Assembly: GCA_031181145.1 (NCBI GenBank)
Contig: JAPSLB010000004.1
Span: forward strand, 62,001 to 126,000
From: Microvirga sp.
GTDB taxonomy: Bacteria > Pseudomonadota > Alphaproteobacteria > Rhizobiales > Beijerinckiaceae
Length of the DNA: 64,000 nt
Direction of reading: 5' to 3'
Shown here: one piece after another, positions 28,701-38,893 of the stretch
Layout of the letters: the number at the start of each line of letters is the position of its first letter
Position numbering within the stretch: the first letter of the stretch is position 1
The notes under the pieces: generated by a model
Seen by the model: only the letters and a program-made list of their open reading frames with translations
The model's database searches: none
What the model was told of the DNA's origin: nothing
Position numbers and translations under genes: made by a program

Positions 28701-30487
28701 TCGGCGTGACGACGGAATATCTCGTCAACGCGGACATGATGCAGATCAAGGTCGCGCAAGGCGCGAAGCCCGGCGAAGGCGGCCAGCTGCCTGGCCACAA
28801 GGTCGACGTCAAGATCGCTCGCGTGCGCCACTCGACCCCGGGCGTGGGCCTCATCTCCCCGCCGCCGCACCACGACATCTACTCCATCGAGGATCTCGCG
28901 CAGCTGATCTTCGACCTGAAGAACGTGAATCCTCAGGCCGACGTGTCGGTGAAGCTCGTGTCCGAAGTGGGCGTGGGCACGGTGGCGGCCGGCGTCGCAA
29001 AGGCGCGCGCCGATCACATCACCATCTCGGGCTTCGAGGGCGGGACGGGCGCTTCTCCCCTCACCTCCCTCAAGCATGCGGGCTCGCCGTGGGAGATCGG
29101 CCTTGCCGAGACGCAGCAGACCCTCGTGCTCAACCGCCTGCGCGGCCGTGTGGCGCTGCAGGCGGACGGCGGCTTGCGCACGGGCCGTGACGTGGTGATC
29201 GCGGCGCTGCTCGGCGCCGATGAATACGGCTTCTCGACCGCGCCGCTGATCGCTGCGGGCTGCATCATGATGCGCAAGTGCCACCTGAACACCTGCCCGG
29301 TGGGCGTGGCCACGCAGGACCCGGTTCTGCGCAAGCGCTTCAAGGGGCTGCCGGAACACGTGATCAATTACTTCTTCTTCGTCGCGGAGGAAGTGCGCGA
29401 GCTGATGGCCGAGATGGGCTTCACCTCCATCGACGAGATGATCGGCCAGTCCGATCTGCTCGACAAGAATGCGGCCATCGACCACTGGAAGGCGAAGGGA
29501 CTCGACTTCGCGAAGCTCTTCCACAAGCCGGAGGTGCCTTCGCATGTGGCGATCCGTCACCAGGAGCGTCAGGCCCACCCCATCGCGGACGTGCTCGATC
29601 GCGAGCTCATCGCAAAGGCCGTCCCCGCGCTGGAGAAGGGCGAAGCCGTCACCATCGAGGCGCGGGTGCGCAGTTCCGACCGCTCCGTGGGCGCGATGCT
29701 CTCCGGCGAGGTCGCCAAGCGCTACGGCCACGAGGGACTGCCGGACGACACGATCATCGTGAACCTGAAGGGCACGGCGGGCCAGAGCTTCGGCGCATGG
29801 CTGGCTGCGGGCGTGACGCTGAACCTCGAGGGCGAGGCGAACGACTATGTCGGCAAGGGCCTGTCGGGCGGCAAGTTGATCATCCGGCCGTCGCCGGACT
29901 CGAGGGTCGTGCCCGAGCGCTCGATCATCGTGGGCAACACGGTGATGTACGGCGCGATCTCCGGCGAAGCCTATTTCCGCGGCGTCGCAGGCGAGCGGTT
30001 CGCCGTGCGCAATTCCGGCGCCATCGCGGTGGTGGAAGGCACGGGCGATCACGGCTGCGAGTATATGACCGGCGGCCTCGTGGTCGTGCTGGGACAAACC
30101 GGCCGGAACTTCGCGGCGGGCATGTCGGGCGGCATCGCCTATGTGCTCGACGAGGACGGCACGTTCTCCAAGCGCTGCAATCTCTCAATGGTCGATCTCG
30201 AACCCGTCGAGGAGGAGGAGGATCTCATGCGCCGCCTCCATCACCACGGGGGCGATCTGGAGACGAAGGGACGCATCGACATCATGGCCAACATGTCAGG
30301 CCCGGATGAAGAGCGGCTGATGCAGCTCATCACCAATCACCACACCTATACGGGCTCGGCCCGCGCGAAGGAGATTCTCGACAACTGGGCAACCTTCCGC
30401 ACCAAGTTCGTGAAGGTGATGCCGGTCGAATACCGTCGTGCGCTCCAGGAGATGGATCGTCTCCGGAACCTGCAGGCAGCGGAATAA
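25769..30487 (+). CDS. gltB: Glutamate synthase (NADPH) large subunit
   Basis: Alpha subunit of GOGAT, 1572 aa: transfers the glutamine amide to 2-oxoglutarate, giving two glutamates. The N-terminal Ntn glutaminase begins at Cys48 ([13 protein letters not shown]) after a 47-residue propeptide that is presumably removed. A central domain and FMN-binding synthase domain follow. The 3Fe-4S ligands C-x5-C-x4-C lie near 1164-1175 ([12 protein letters not shown]), and the C-terminal beta-helix has the GGG-rich repeats of the family. Start ATG at 25769 has AAGGAT upstream. gltD follows after 17 nt. A structured leader precedes the gene. Confidence 0.97.
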   Translation: MSNVPTKSLESKVPSRTATTADTVKLVRDPGLPAPQGLYHPRNEQDSCGVGFIADMKNRKSHDIVEQGLSILHNLDHRGAVGADPKMGDGCGILVQIPHKFFAAECAKLGIWLPEEGQYGVGHLFMPRDPEGFKLVEEIVSKAIADEGLQVLGWREVPVDSSDLGESVKATEPLHRQIFIGKGKGMDDQETFERRLFIARKVISNAVYDMKDERTAGYYPVSLSSRTIVYKGMVLVTQLRQYYRDLQDPRFESAIALVHQRFATNTFPTWQLAHPYRMVAHNGEINTLRGNVNWMAARQASVDSELFGNDISKLWPISYEGQSDTACFDNALEFLVRGGYSLSHAMMMLIPEAWAGNPLMNDDRRAFYEYHAALMEPWDGPAAVCFTDGKQIGATLDRNGLRPARYLVTDDGLVVLASEMGVLPIPEEKIVEKWRLQPGKMLLIDLEEGRIISDDEIKQQLSNAHPYKEWLKRTQIVLEDLKPVQARESRTDVSLLDRQQAFGYTAEDLKLLMQPMAVTGQEAVGSMGSDTPISALSDKPKLLYTYFKQNFAQVTNPPIDPIREELVMSLVSFIGPRPNILDLEGTSRRKRLEVRQPILTNEDLEKIRCIGHFEDRFDTKTLDITYDAELGASALDGALDRLCDRAEAAVHGGYNIIILSDRMVGPDRIPIPALLATAAVHNYLIRKGLRTSVGLVLESGEPREIHHFACLAGYGAEAINPYLAFETIAAMHEAGELPEEVDADEAIKRYIKSIGKGLLKVMSKMGISTYQSYCGAQIFDAIGLKSDFVARDFFGTATTIEGIGMDEVAQETVRRHRDAFGDAPIYRNSLDVGGEYAYRQRGEVHAWNPDTVATLQHAVRLNAQERYREFARLVNEQDNELKTIRGLFRIRKADETGRTPVPLDEVEPAQEIVKRFSTGAMSFGSISKEAHETLALAMNAIGGKSNTGEGGEEPERFRPLPDGRSKRSAIKQVASGRFGVTTEYLVNADMMQIKVAQGAKPGEGGQLPGHKVDVKIARVRHSTPGVGLISPPPHHDIYSIEDLAQLIFDLKNVNPQADVSVKLVSEVGVGTVAAGVAKARADHITISGFEGGTGASPLTSLKHAGSPWEIGLAETQQTLVLNRLRGRVALQADGGLRTGRDVVIAALLGADEYGFSTAPLIAAGCIMMRKCHLNTCPVGVATQDPVLRKRFKGLPEHVINYFFFVAEEVRELMAEMGFTSIDEMIGQSDLLDKNAAIDHWKAKGLDFAKLFHKPEVPSHVAIRHQERQAHPIADVLDRELIAKAVPALEKGEAVTIEARVRSSDRSVGAMLSGEVAKRYGHEGLPDDTIIVNLKGTAGQSFGAWLAAGVTLNLEGEANDYVGKGLSGGKLIIRPSPDSRVVPERSIIVGNTVMYGAISGEAYFRGVAGERFAVRNSGAIAVVEGTGDHGCEYMTGGLVVVLGQTGRNFAAGMSGGIAYVLDEDGTFSKRCNLSMVDLEPVEEEEDLMRRLHHHGGDLETKGRIDIMANMSGPDEERLMQLITNHHTYTGSARAKEILDNWATFRTKFVKVMPVEYRRALQEMDRLRNLQAAE

Positions 30488-30504
30488 GGATAAGGGGCAA
30501 ACCG

Positions 30505-31926
30505 ATGGGTAAGGTCACAGGCTTTCTCGAATACGACCGGCAGGAGCAGAAGTATCAACTCGCCGGTGAACGCGTGCGCCACTTCCGCGAGTTCACCCTG
30601 CCGCTCGACGACAACGATCTGAAGAAGCAGGCGGGGCGCTGCATGGATTGCGGCATCCCCTTCTGCCACGGTCCGACGGGCTGTCCGGTGCACAACCAGA
30701 TTCCCGACTGGAACGATCTGGTTTGGCAGAGCGACTGGGAGGAGGCTGCGCGCAACCTCCACACCACCAACAACTTCCCCGAGTTCACCGGCCGCGTCTG
30801 CCCCGCCCCATGCGAGGAAGCATGCACGCTGAACCTCGAAAACCAGCCGGTCACCATCAAGACCATCGAGCAGGCCATCGCCGACAAGGCGTGGGAGATG
30901 GGCTTCGTCAAGCCTGAACCCGCGGGCTTCTCCACCGGCAAGCGCGTCGCCGTCATCGGCTCCGGCCCTGCGGGCCTCGCCGCTGCGCAGCAGCTCGCCC
31001 GCGCCGGCCACGACGTGCATGTGTTCGAGCGACAGGCGAGGCCGGGCGGTCTGCTCCGGTACGGGATCCCGGACTTCAAGATGGAGAAGTATCACATCGA
31101 CCGCCGCGTGAAGCAGATGGAGGCCGAAGGCGTCACGTTCCATTGCGGGGTCAATATCGGCGTGGACCGCAGCTTCGCCTCGCTTCACAACGAGTACGAT
31201 GCGGTGCTCTTCGCCGGCGGCGCGGAAGATCCGCGCAACCCAAACCTGCCGGGGCAGGATCTGAAGGGCGTGCATTACGCGATGCCCTATCTAACGCAGT
31301 CCAACAAGCGCGTGGGCGGCGAGGATGTCGCCGACGAGCCGATCCTCGCCAACGGCAAGCATGTCGTGGTCATCGGCGGCGGCGACACCGCCTCCGACTG
31401 CATCGGCACCGCGTTCCGCCAGGGCGCGCTCTCCGTCACGCAGCTCGACATTCGCCCCAAGCCTCCGGAACGCGAGGACAAGCTGACCGTGTGGCCCTAT
31501 TGGCCGACGAAGATGCGCACCTCCTCCTCCCAGGCCGAAGGTGCGGAGCGCGAGTTCCAGGCCGCGACGCTCGGCATCGTCGGCAAGAAAGGCCAGGCCA
31601 CCGGGGTGCAATGCGCCCGAGTCGACGAGAGGCGCCAGCCGATTCCGGGCTCCGAGTTCACGCTCAAGGCCGACCTCGTCTTCATCGCCATCGGCTTTGC
31701 AGGCTCCGTCAAGGAAGGCCTGCTGGAGCAGTCTGGTGTCGCCATGGACAGGCGCGGCAACGTGGTGGCGGACGACAGGAGCTACAGGACGTCCAACGAC
31801 AAGGTCTTCGTGGCCGGGGACATGCGCCGCGGCCAGTCCCTCGTGGTCTGGGCGATCCGCGAAGGCCGTCAGGCCGCACGCGCCATCGACATCTACCTGA
31901 TGGGTGACACCAACCTGCCGGTCTGA
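30505..31926 (+). CDS. gltD: Glutamate synthase small subunit
   Basis: Beta subunit of GOGAT, 473 aa: takes electrons from NADPH through FAD and passes them via iron-sulfur clusters to the large subunit. N-terminal Cys clusters [19 protein letters not shown] (about 47-65) and [12 protein letters not shown] (about 98-109) hold two 4Fe-4S clusters. FAD motif [20 protein letters not shown] is near 148 and the NADPH motif [16 protein letters not shown] near 287. Start ATG at 30505 with AAGGGG upstream. It is co-transcribed with gltB and followed by a hairpin terminator. Confidence 0.97.
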   Translation: MGKVTGFLEYDRQEQKYQLAGERVRHFREFTLPLDDNDLKKQAGRCMDCGIPFCHGPTGCPVHNQIPDWNDLVWQSDWEEAARNLHTTNNFPEFTGRVCPAPCEEACTLNLENQPVTIKTIEQAIADKAWEMGFVKPEPAGFSTGKRVAVIGSGPAGLAAAQQLARAGHDVHVFERQARPGGLLRYGIPDFKMEKYHIDRRVKQMEAEGVTFHCGVNIGVDRSFASLHNEYDAVLFAGGAEDPRNPNLPGQDLKGVHYAMPYLTQSNKRVGGEDVADEPILANGKHVVVIGGGDTASDCIGTAFRQGALSVTQLDIRPKPPEREDKLTVWPYWPTKMRTSSSQAEGAEREFQAATLGIVGKKGQATGVQCARVDERRQPIPGSEFTLKADLVFIAIGFAGSVKEGLLEQSGVAMDRRGNVVADDRSYRTSNDKVFVAGDMRRGQSLVVWAIREGRQAARAIDIYLMGDTNLPV

Positions 31927-31950
31927 TCGCCCGGTTCAAACAAGGTGAAA

Positions 31951-31985
31951 GGCGGCCGATCCAGGTGATCGGGCCGCCCTTCCTG
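31951..31985 (+). terminator. Terminator hairpin after gltD
   Basis: GGCGGCC (31951-31957) pairs with GGCCGCC (31972-31978) and inner GATC/GATC extends the stem; the sequence then reads CTTCC. The T-run is weak. The position, 24 nt past the gltD stop and 12 nt before the convergent gene's stop, supports termination in both directions. Confidence 0.6.
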
Positions 31986-31997
31986 CGGGCGGGTGTC

Positions 31998-33236
31998 TCA
32001 CGATCTCGGCCAGCGAAAGTCGTCCGCGCGCCCCGGACGGGAGCTCGGCGCGATGCCGGTGCGCAGCGCGCGCTGCACGGGATAGACATGATCGCCGTTC
32101 AGCTTCGGCGTGCCGGAAACGAGGGTGCCGCCCGGCGTCACGTCCTGACGCGTCAACGGCAGGACAGGGCCGACAAGGGGCTTGCTGGGAAGAGAAACCG
32201 GAGTGGCGGCATCGGGCGGTGTGGGAAGAGCGGCCTCGATGTTTGGGGCAGCGGTCGGAGCGGTCGCTACGGGGGTGCCGGTGCGGATCGATTCCAGGAT
32301 CTTCTTGATCTCTACATCCGCGAAGAAGGCGATCTTGCGCGCACCCGCCCTGGTGAAGGACACGCCATCGCCGGTGCGCAGCCGCGCTGGTTCGCCATCC
32401 ACGTCGGGACCCGTGGAGGTGTAGTGGTTCTCGTCGTCTACGAATCCAGGGAAGATGTCGACGTAAGTCCCGCCGTGGCGCTGCACGCTCTCCTGATAGA
32501 CGTCGTTCATGGCCAGGAGGTCCTCGGAGAGCTTGCTGCTCTTCATGGGCGGCAGGCCGATCCAGACCACGGGAATGTCGCGCTCTCTGAAGGTATTCAG
32601 GATCCCATCGATTCGCTGCCCGTAGAGTTCCTTCCAGCGGTCGGTGAGCAGCTCGATCCGTTCCTCGCCCTCCTGCAGACTCTGGCGGTCGCTCAGGCCC
32701 AGCATGACGACGGCGATGGTCGCCTTCTGGCCTGAATCGAGGGTCGAATTGATGAAGTTCGACCAATCCGCCGGATCGCTGCGCACGAGATTGCTGCCGC
32801 TCCTGATCTTGCCCACCACGGCCACATCTGGGTTCTCCGCATAGGCTGCCTCGAGACCCTGGCGCGCGAACTCGGCCAGGGAATCGCCGAAGACCACGAT
32901 ATGGGTGCTGGGATCCACCTTGGGCTTTTCAGGGCGCGCGGCGGTGGTCGTGGATTGTGGAGCCTTGCGCGGCTTGGCGACGGGAGCCCGCGCCGGCGGC
33001 GGCGGATCTTCGGGGACGCCGAGGAAGCGGCGCAGGCTGAAACCCTGCTGAGGCTGTGCCGGCTGAACGAGTTTTCCGGGATAATAGCCCGGCGGATAGG
33101 CCCGAGGATCGCGGTAAGGCCGCTGCGGCTGTTGCTGCGGATGATAGTAGTAGCCCTGCGCCAAGGCCGATTGGCTGCTTCCCAGGGTGAGAAACAGGCT
33201 TAAAGTCAGCAGGCCGAGGATCGTCAGCAAACGCAT
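31998..33236 (-). CDS. Exported SGNH/GDSL hydrolase family protein (DUF459)
   Basis: Protein of 412 aa with a signal peptide (MRLLTILGLLTLSLFLTL..., cleavage near SALAQ). A Gln/Pro/Tyr-rich linker and a basic Pro-rich stretch (about 25-110) lead to an SGNH fold: block I VVFGDSLAEF, block III region VVMLGLSDRQ and WIGLPPM, and a late SFTRAGARKIAFFADVEI. The family includes peptidoglycan O-acetyl esterases and other periplasmic esterases; the substrate is unknown. Start ATG at 33236. It follows the lytic transglycosylase gene by 54 nt on the same strand, which fits a cell-wall role. Confidence 0.82.
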   Translation of the reverse strand: MRLLTILGLLTLSLFLTLGSSQSALAQGYYYHPQQQPQRPYRDPRAYPPGYYPGKLVQPAQPQQGFSLRRFLGVPEDPPPPARAPVAKPRKAPQSTTTAARPEKPKVDPSTHIVVFGDSLAEFARQGLEAAYAENPDVAVVGKIRSGSNLVRSDPADWSNFINSTLDSGQKATIAVVMLGLSDRQSLQEGEERIELLTDRWKELYGQRIDGILNTFRERDIPVVWIGLPPMKSSKLSEDLLAMNDVYQESVQRHGGTYVDIFPGFVDDENHYTSTGPDVDGEPARLRTGDGVSFTRAGARKIAFFADVEIKKILESIRTGTPVATAPTAAPNIEAALPTPPDAATPVSLPSKPLVGPVLPLTRQDVTPGGTLVSGTPKLNGDHVYPVQRALRTGIAPSSRPGRADDFRWPRS

Positions 33237-33290
33237 GGTGGTTCCACGTTGATCCGGACCACCCACTTTATAGGGCTTCCACCGGACCTG

Positions 33291-34517
33291 TCAGCGGGCC
33301 GCGCGCAATTCGCGCAGGACCGCGTAATCGGCATAACCGTCGGGAATCAAGCCCCGTCTGAGCTGGAAGTTCCGCACGGCCTCCCGTGTTTTCGACCCGA
33401 ACTTGCCGTCCATCTCGCCCTCGTAGAAGCCGAGTCGCGCAAGGCGAAGCTGCAACTCATGGCGCTCGTCCTTGCCGAGCAGGGGCTGGTCCTTGGGCCA
33501 GGACCCCTGGATCGGCATTCCGCCCATGATCCGGTCGCCGAGATGGGCCACGCCCATGGCGTAGGCATCCGACGAGTTGTAGCTCTTGATGACGTCGTAA
33601 TTGCGCGTGACCAGGAAGGCCGGTCCGCTCGCTCCGCCCGGCAGGAACAGGCTCGCCTCCCCCGCTCTGGGCATGGCCTTGCCGTCGACCCGTCGCAGGC
33701 CCAGGGTCTGCCATTGAGCGAAACTCAGCTTCAGGTGCCGGAAATCGAAGCGCGGCGGCAGCTTGACCTCGAAGCCCCAGGGCAGGCCCGGCTCCCAGCC
33801 CTGCTGGCGCAGGTAGTTGGCGGTCGAAGCCATGGCGTCCGGCACCGAGGTCCAGATGTCGCGCACCCCGTCCCGATTGCCGTCCACCGCGTATTTCATG
33901 AAGCTCGAGGGCATGAACTGGGTCTGCCCCATGGCTCCGGCCCAGGAGCCCAGCATCTTGTCCCGGCTGATATGCTCCTCTTCCAGGATCTGGAGCGCGA
34001 TGAGAAGCTCCTCCCTGAAGAAGTCGCCCCGGTAGCCCGTATAGGCCAGCGTCGCGAGGGCCCGCACGACATAGATGGAACCGGTGAAGCTGCCGAAATT
34101 GGTCTCCATGCCCCAGACGCCGAGAATCACGGAGCGCGGAACGCCGTAGGTTTTCTCGATCGCCGTCAGGGTCTTCGGCCATTCGGCGGCCATCTCACGG
34201 CCGCGCTGGAGGCGCTGTGCCGAAATCGCACCGTTGATGTAGTCCCAGATCGGGCGGACGAACTCGGACTGCTTCTTGGTGAGCGCGATGATCTTCGGAT
34301 CGGGCACGACGCCCCGGAAGGCCTCGTCGAAGGTGGCGCGCGAGACGCCGCGCGCCCTGGCCGCCGGCCACAGGCCCTGCACGAAGCCCTGGAACCCGGC
34401 CTCCGAAACACCCTGCGCCTGGGCGGGCCGCACCGAGCCCTCCACGCCCATCGTGACGCTCAGACCGAGAAGGAGGGCACCGCAGAGGCGGCGCGCAGAG
34501 AGAAGCGGCAGGTGCAT
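33291..34517 (-). CDS. Lytic murein transglycosylase (MltB-type) with peptidoglycan-binding domain
   Basis: Periplasmic enzyme of 408 aa that cleaves peptidoglycan glycan strands with formation of 1,6-anhydromuramic acid. A hydrophobic signal lies at about 5-30. The SLT family-3 catalytic domain (about 35-330) has the catalytic Glu in GVWGMETNFGSF and the markers GAMGQTQFMPSSFM and GDRIMGGMPI. A C-terminal PG_binding_1 domain covers about 345-400 (LQLRLARLGFYEGEMDGKFG). Start ATG at 34517; ribosome site weak. It is followed by the SGNH hydrolase gene, probably in one transcript. Confidence 0.92.
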   Translation of the reverse strand: MHLPLLSARRLCGALLLGLSVTMGVEGSVRPAQAQGVSEAGFQGFVQGLWPAARARGVSRATFDEAFRGVVPDPKIIALTKKQSEFVRPIWDYINGAISAQRLQRGREMAAEWPKTLTAIEKTYGVPRSVILGVWGMETNFGSFTGSIYVVRALATLAYTGYRGDFFREELLIALQILEEEHISRDKMLGSWAGAMGQTQFMPSSFMKYAVDGNRDGVRDIWTSVPDAMASTANYLRQQGWEPGLPWGFEVKLPPRFDFRHLKLSFAQWQTLGLRRVDGKAMPRAGEASLFLPGGASGPAFLVTRNYDVIKSYNSSDAYAMGVAHLGDRIMGGMPIQGSWPKDQPLLGKDERHELQLRLARLGFYEGEMDGKFGSKTREAVRNFQLRRGLIPDGYADYAVLRELRAAR

Positions 34518-34598
34518 GAATGTCGCTCATCGAGACAGGGCAGAATTGACCCTGCCATGCGACACTAAGAGAGTTAACAGCCGGTTGATAGAGGGCGC

Positions 34599-35585
34599 CT
34601 ATGCGGCTTTCCGTGCCGCCAGGGCGCGTTCCCAGCGCAGGGCCTGATCGACGATTTCGGCCAGATTGTCATGCTGCGGCTGCCATCCGAGGCCGCGGAT
34701 GCGGTCCACCCGGGCAACGAGCTGGGCTGGATCGCCAGGGCGACGGGGGCTGAGGCGTACCTCGAAATCGACGCCGGAGACTCTTTTGACCACGTCCACG
34801 ACCTCCAGCACCGAGGCGCCGTGACCGTAACCACAGTTCAGCACGGCGCAGTCGCCGCCCTCCCGCAGGGATGTGAGGGCGGCAAGATGCGCGCGTGCGA
34901 GGTCGTTCACCTGAATGTAGTCGCGAATGCAGGTACCGTCCGGCGTCTCGTAATCGGTGCCGAACACCTCGAGATGAGGACGCTGGCCGAGGGCCGCCTG
35001 GGCCGCCACCTTGATGAGGTGAGTGGCCTGGGGCGTCGACTGGCCCGAGCGGCCCCTCGGATCCGCGCCGGCCACATTGAAATAGCGTAGGATCGCATAG
35101 CGCAAGCCATGGGCCGCATAGGCGTCCTGGAGCATCCACTCGCTCATGAGCTTGCTGCGCCCGTAAGGATTGATCGGGGAAAGGGGCCTGTCCTCGGCGA
35201 GCAGCGGCGCATCCGCATTGCCGTAGACGGCGGCCGTGGAGGAGAAGACGAAATGCCTGATGCCCGTCCGGACCGCCGTCTCGACGAGTGCCCGGGTCCT
35301 CACGGTGTTGTTGAGATAGTAGCCCAGCGGATCGGTGACGGATTCGGGCACCACGATCCGGGCCGCGAAATGCATGATGCCGTCGATCCCGTGTTCCTCT
35401 ATGACCCTGGCCACCAGGGCCTGGTCGCCCACATCGCCCACGACGAGGGGGACCTCCGAAGGAACTGCCCAGCGGAACCCGGTGGACAGGTCGTCGAGAA
35501 CCACCACCTGCTCGCCCGCATCCAGCAACTCGAGCACCATGTGGCTGCCGATATACCCTGCGCCGCCCGTCACCAGTACCGCCAT
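34599..35585 (-). CDS. galE: UDP-glucose 4-epimerase
   Basis: NAD-dependent extended short-chain dehydrogenase of 328 aa that interconverts UDP-glucose and UDP-galactose for exopolysaccharide and LPS precursors. NAD motif VTGGAGYIGSHMVLEL at 5-20, catalytic SSTAAVYG and the YxxxK pair in NPYGRSKLMSEWML (about 139-152), and RYFNVAGADPRG near 170 are intact. Start ATG at 35585 with AGGGAGA upstream. It is divergent from galU, which makes UDP-glucose, across 263 nt of DNA in which I see no further gene. Confidence 0.94.
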   Translation of the reverse strand: MAVLVTGGAGYIGSHMVLELLDAGEQVVVLDDLSTGFRWAVPSEVPLVVGDVGDQALVARVIEEHGIDGIMHFAARIVVPESVTDPLGYYLNNTVRTRALVETAVRTGIRHFVFSSTAAVYGNADAPLLAEDRPLSPINPYGRSKLMSEWMLQDAYAAHGLRYAILRYFNVAGADPRGRSGQSTPQATHLIKVAAQAALGQRPHLEVFGTDYETPDGTCIRDYIQVNDLARAHLAALTSLREGGDCAVLNCGYGHGASVLEVVDVVKRVSGVDFEVRLSPRRPGDPAQLVARVDRIRGLGWQPQHDNLAEIVDQALRWERALAARKAA

Positions 35586-35848
35586 GTCCGTTCTCCCTTG
35601 AGGTCTGCCTGACTTGGCGCATCGTTCGGGAAGGGGGTGCCATTCTCAGGCCCGATGCCGTCACAGCTTAACCCAAACGCTTCAGCTTCAATTCAGGTCC
35701 CGAGCGGCAAAGAAGATCCAGCGCCGATGCAACAAGGCAGCGCGCCCGGCGTTATGAGGAGCCCAAGCTTGACGGTGAACGGTTTTCTTTTGCCTGCCCT
35801 GCCTTAGATTGTCCTCCCTCTACTTTCTGCTCAAACATGGCTTGATCG

Positions 35849-36715
35849 ATGAAGCGCATTCGCAAAGCAGTCCTTCCTGTTGCCGGTCTCGGCACCCGTT
35901 TCCTTCCGGCCACCAAGGCGGTGCCGAAGGAGATGCTGTGCGTGGTGGACCGTCCCGTGGTGCAGCATGTGGTGGACGAGGCCCGAGCCGCCGGGATCGA
36001 GCATTTCATCTTCGTCACCGGCCGCAACAAGGCCGTGATCGAGGATCATTTCGATATCGCCTACGAGTTGAATCAGACCCTGGAAGCGCGGGGAAAGACG
36101 AAAGAGCTGGAGCTTCTGGCCAAGGATCAGCCGAAAGCCGGCCAGACGAGCTTCACCCGCCAGCAGGAGCCCCTGGGCCTGGGCCATGCCGTCTGGTGCG
36201 CCCGCGAGCTCGTGGGTGACGAGCCCTTCGCGGTTCTTCTCCCGGACATGCTCAGCCGCGGCTCCATGGAGCAGATGATCGCGGCCTACGAGAAGCATGG
36301 CGGCAACATCGTCGCCGTGGAGGAGGTGCCGGAGGACCAGACCCACCAATACGGCATCGTCTCGGTGGGACAGGAATTCGGCCAAACCTTCGAAATCACC
36401 GGCATGGTGGAAAAGCCGCCCAAGGGCACCGCGCCCTCGAACTACATCATCTCGGGCCGTTACATCCTTCAGCCCCAGATCTTCGACCTTCTCTCCAATC
36501 AGGAGCGCGGCGCGGGCAACGAGATCCAGCTCACGGATTCCATGATCCGCCTGATGGAGGACCAGCCGTTCTTCGGCCTGAAATACCAGGGCTCGACCTA
36601 CGATACGGGCTCCAAGATCGGCTTCCTCATGGCCAACGTGGCCTATGCCCTGGAGCGAGAGGACCTCGGACCCGCCTTCCGGCAGGAGCTCGAAGCCTTC
36701 CTGCGCCGAAAGTAA
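35849..36715 (+). CDS. galU: UTP-glucose-1-phosphate uridylyltransferase
   Basis: Nucleotidyltransferase of 288 aa that forms UDP-glucose from UTP and glucose 1-phosphate. The N-terminus has the conserved [20 protein letters not shown] with the UTP-binding loop, then PKEML, the central [17 protein letters not shown] and the metal/sugar segment [11 protein letters not shown]. Length fits GalU. Start ATG at 35849 has no strong ribosome site. Divergent neighbour galE uses its product; kdsD follows after 49 nt on the same strand. Confidence 0.95.
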   Translation: MKRIRKAVLPVAGLGTRFLPATKAVPKEMLCVVDRPVVQHVVDEARAAGIEHFIFVTGRNKAVIEDHFDIAYELNQTLEARGKTKELELLAKDQPKAGQTSFTRQQEPLGLGHAVWCARELVGDEPFAVLLPDMLSRGSMEQMIAAYEKHGGNIVAVEEVPEDQTHQYGIVSVGQEFGQTFEITGMVEKPPKGTAPSNYIISGRYILQPQIFDLLSNQERGAGNEIQLTDSMIRLMEDQPFFGLKYQGSTYDTGSKIGFLMANVAYALEREDLGPAFRQELEAFLRRK

Positions 36716-36732
36716 CCGGGCTTCAGGGTTAC

Positions 36733-36768
36733 CCATGGCCGCCCGAGTATGCTAGAGGGCGGCCATGG
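36733..36768 (+). promoter_or_regulatory. Hairpin covering the ribosome site and start codon of kdsD
   Basis: CCATGGCCGCCC (36733-36744) pairs perfectly with GGGCGGCCATGG (36757-36768), a 12-bp stem with a 12-nt loop. The second arm holds the kdsD ATG (36765-36767) and its AGGG-type ribosome site. No T-run follows, so translational control is more likely than termination of galU. Confidence 0.5.
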
Positions 36769-37760
36769 CACTCGCACAGACCAAACCCGCTTCGCCCGAC
36801 CAAGCCGTCGCCTCGGCCCTCCGCACCCTCGACACCGAGCGCGAGGGCCTGTCCGTCCTGATGGAAGCCATCGGCAACGGGCTCGGCCCCCTCTTCACCT
36901 CGGCGGTCGAAACGATCGCATCCGCCAAGGGGCGGGTCATCGTGACGGGCATGGGCAAATCCGGCCATGTGGGCCGCAAGATCGCCGCTACCTTCGCCTC
37001 GACCGGCACCCCGGCCTATTACGTCCACCCGGCGGAAGCCAGTCATGGCGATCTCGGCATGGTCCAGACCGACGACGTGATCCTCGCCCTGTCCTGGTCC
37101 GGCGAGACCGCCGAGCTCGCCGACGTCATCGGCTATGCCAAGCGCTTCCGGGTGCCGCTCATCGCCTTTACGTCGAACGCAGACTCGACCCTGGGCCAAT
37201 CCGCCGATGTCTGCCTGGCGCTCCCCAAAGCCAAGGAAGCCTGCCCCAACGGGCTCGCGCCCACGACCTCCACCACCATTCAACTGGCGCTTGGCGATGC
37301 GCTCGCCATCGCATTGCTCGAGAGGCGCGGCTTCACGGCCGAGAACTTCCGTGTGTTTCATCCGGGCGGCAAGCTCGGTGCGCGCCTCAAGCTCGTGCGC
37401 GATATCATGCACAAGGACGAGCGCCTGCCGATCATCGGCGTCGAGGCCCGCATGGATCAGGCCATCGAGGAAATCGGCCGCAAGGGCTTCGGCTCGGTCA
37501 TCGTGGTCAATGCGGACGGCACGCTCGCGGGCATCGTCACCGATGGCGACCTGCGCCGCAACCTTCGCCCGGATCTCGGCACCCTGCCGGTCACCGCCAT
37601 CATGACCCGCACGCCGCGCACCATCGCGCCGGATGCGCTGGTGGCCACCGCGCTCGAGATCGAGGAAACCGCGCGCATCACCGCGCTGATCGTGGTCGAG
37701 AACAACAGGCCAGTCGGCCTCGTGCATTATCTCGACCTGTTGCGGGCTGGCGCCGCCTGA
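36765..37760 (+). CDS. kdsD: Arabinose-5-phosphate isomerase (KpsF/GutQ family)
   Basis: Enzyme of 331 aa that converts ribulose 5-phosphate to arabinose 5-phosphate, the first step toward Kdo for the LPS core. An N-terminal SIS domain covers about 40-180 (TGMGKSGHVGRKIAATFAST, SHGDLGMVQ, ALSWSGETAEL, PTTSTTIQLALGDALA). Two CBS domains follow at about 210-265 and 275-330. Start ATG at 36765 lies inside a 12-bp hairpin. It follows galU on the same strand, so both may supply surface polysaccharide precursors. It ends 12 nt before the convergent, interrupted glutathione transferase. Confidence 0.93.
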   Translation: MALAQTKPASPDQAVASALRTLDTEREGLSVLMEAIGNGLGPLFTSAVETIASAKGRVIVTGMGKSGHVGRKIAATFASTGTPAYYVHPAEASHGDLGMVQTDDVILALSWSGETAELADVIGYAKRFRVPLIAFTSNADSTLGQSADVCLALPKAKEACPNGLAPTTSTTIQLALGDALAIALLERRGFTAENFRVFHPGGKLGARLKLVRDIMHKDERLPIIGVEARMDQAIEEIGRKGFGSVIVVNADGTLAGIVTDGDLRRNLRPDLGTLPVTAIMTRTPRTIAPDALVATALEIEETARITALIVVENNRPVGLVHYLDLLRAGAA

Positions 37761-37771
37761 CCCTTTCGCAC

Positions 37772-38425
37772 TCAGTCGCGGTCGGGAGCTCCGAGCGGGA
37801 AGAAGCGGCGGTAGGGCCGAGCCTCGTCCACGGCCCGCGCGAATGACGGCCGTGCAAGCAGCCGCCTGCGATAGGCCTGGACGTTTGCATGCTCCACGCC
37901 GATCGGATGGGCTCAATCGGCATAGAACAGCGCCGGAGCCGCCGCGCAATCGGCCATGGTGAAGCCCTCGCCGGCCCCCCATTCACGCCCCGCCATCGCG
38001 CGGTCGAGCCATGCATAGGCCGTATCGAGCATTCGTCTTGCTTCGGCGACGCCATAGGGATCGCGATCCGCCTCCGGACGGAGGCGATCGGCGACGATCC
38101 GCTGCATTGGCGTCATGATGTAATTGTCGAAGAAGCGGTCCATCATCCGCACGTCGAGAGCGGGGCGCGGATCCTCCGGGATGAGACTCACCGGCCCGGG
38201 ATGCCAGAGGCCGAGATGCTCGATGATGATGCTCGCCTCAGGAATGGTGCGGCCGCCATCGACCAGAACCGGGAAGCGCCTGATCGGCCAAAGGGCCGCC
38301 AGTTCGGCATTCGCCCTCTCGTTATCGAGCATCCGGTATTCGAAGAGAGTGCCGTTCTCGTAGAGCGCGGTGAGAACCTTCTGGCAATAAGACGAGAAGG
38401 GATGCGCATGCAGCGTCAAAGCCAT
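37772..38425 (-). pseudogene. Glutathione S-transferase family gene interrupted by an in-frame TGA
   Basis: From ATG 38425 the frame encodes a glutathione S-transferase: thioredoxin-like start MALTLHAHPFSSYCQKVLTA, VDGGRTIPEASIIIEHLG with the Glu-Ala-Ser glutathione motif, and the helical domain up to ADCAAAPALFYAD. It then meets TGA at 37915-37913. The same frame continues without another stop for 46 codons with the normal GST end (HPIGVEHANVQAYRRRLLAR, then PSFARAVDEARPYRRFF) to a stop at 37772. Trp is usual at that position, so TGG to TGA is the simplest explanation. A 170-aa truncated product may be made. It follows NfeD by 18 nt. Confidence 0.8.
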
Positions 38426-38443
38426 ACCTGTTTCACTCCGGGC

Positions 38444-38893
38444 TCAAGGATCGTCGACTACGAGCGTCGTGCCTTCCACGCGAACGACGCGGACCTTGGC
38501 GCCCGCGAAGCGATCCGCGCCGGTGACACGCCATGAGCTGTCATCGACGCGGATGCGCCCTTCCCCGCCCTTGATCGGCGTCTCCAGGGTGAACACCCGC
38601 CCGACCAGCGCCTGCCCCCGCTGATTGAGGTGGGAGGCGGAGGGTTCGGACGATTCCTTCGAGCGGGTGACGTACCTTCCCAGGATCACAGCCACGACCG
38701 AGAGCAGCGCGAACAGAATGGAGGAAGCCTGCCAGGAGAGATCGAGCGCCGCACCGAGCACGCCCGTCACGATGGCCGCCAAGCCGAGCCATATGAAGAA
38801 GATGCCGGGCGCCATCAGCTCGGCACCGATCAGCACGAGCCCGAGGATGATCCAGCTCCAGGCGCCGAGACCGATGACCGCCTCCCGGATCAT
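38444..38893 (-). CDS. NfeD family protein (short form)
   Basis: Membrane protein of 149 aa: helices at about 12-28, 30-50 and 58-75 (WSWIILGLVLIGAELMAPGI), then a C-terminal OB-fold (about 90-148: GRIRVDDSSWRVTGADRFAG). NfeD proteins pair with SPFH/stomatin proteins in membrane microdomain or quality-control complexes. Its ATG overlaps the TGA of the SPFH gene upstream (ATGA), which supports a joint complex. The exact process is unknown. Confidence 0.9.
   Translation of the reverse strand: MIREAVIGLGAWSWIILGLVLIGAELMAPGIFFIWLGLAAIVTGVLGAALDLSWQASSILFALLSVVAVILGRYVTRSKESSEPSASHLNQRGQALVGRVFTLETPIKGGEGRIRVDDSSWRVTGADRFAGAKVRVVRVEGTTLVVDDP

Noticed and set aside
27353..30097. A 914-codon open frame antisense to gltB
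   Set aside because: It mirrors the third-position GC bias of gltB, has low-complexity His/Arg/Leu composition and no recognisable domain; gltB is certain in the other strand.
37913..37915. Selenocysteine codon in the glutathione transferase
   Set aside because: Family members have Trp here, no catalytic role fits Sec, and no SECIS-type hairpin directly after the TGA was evident.
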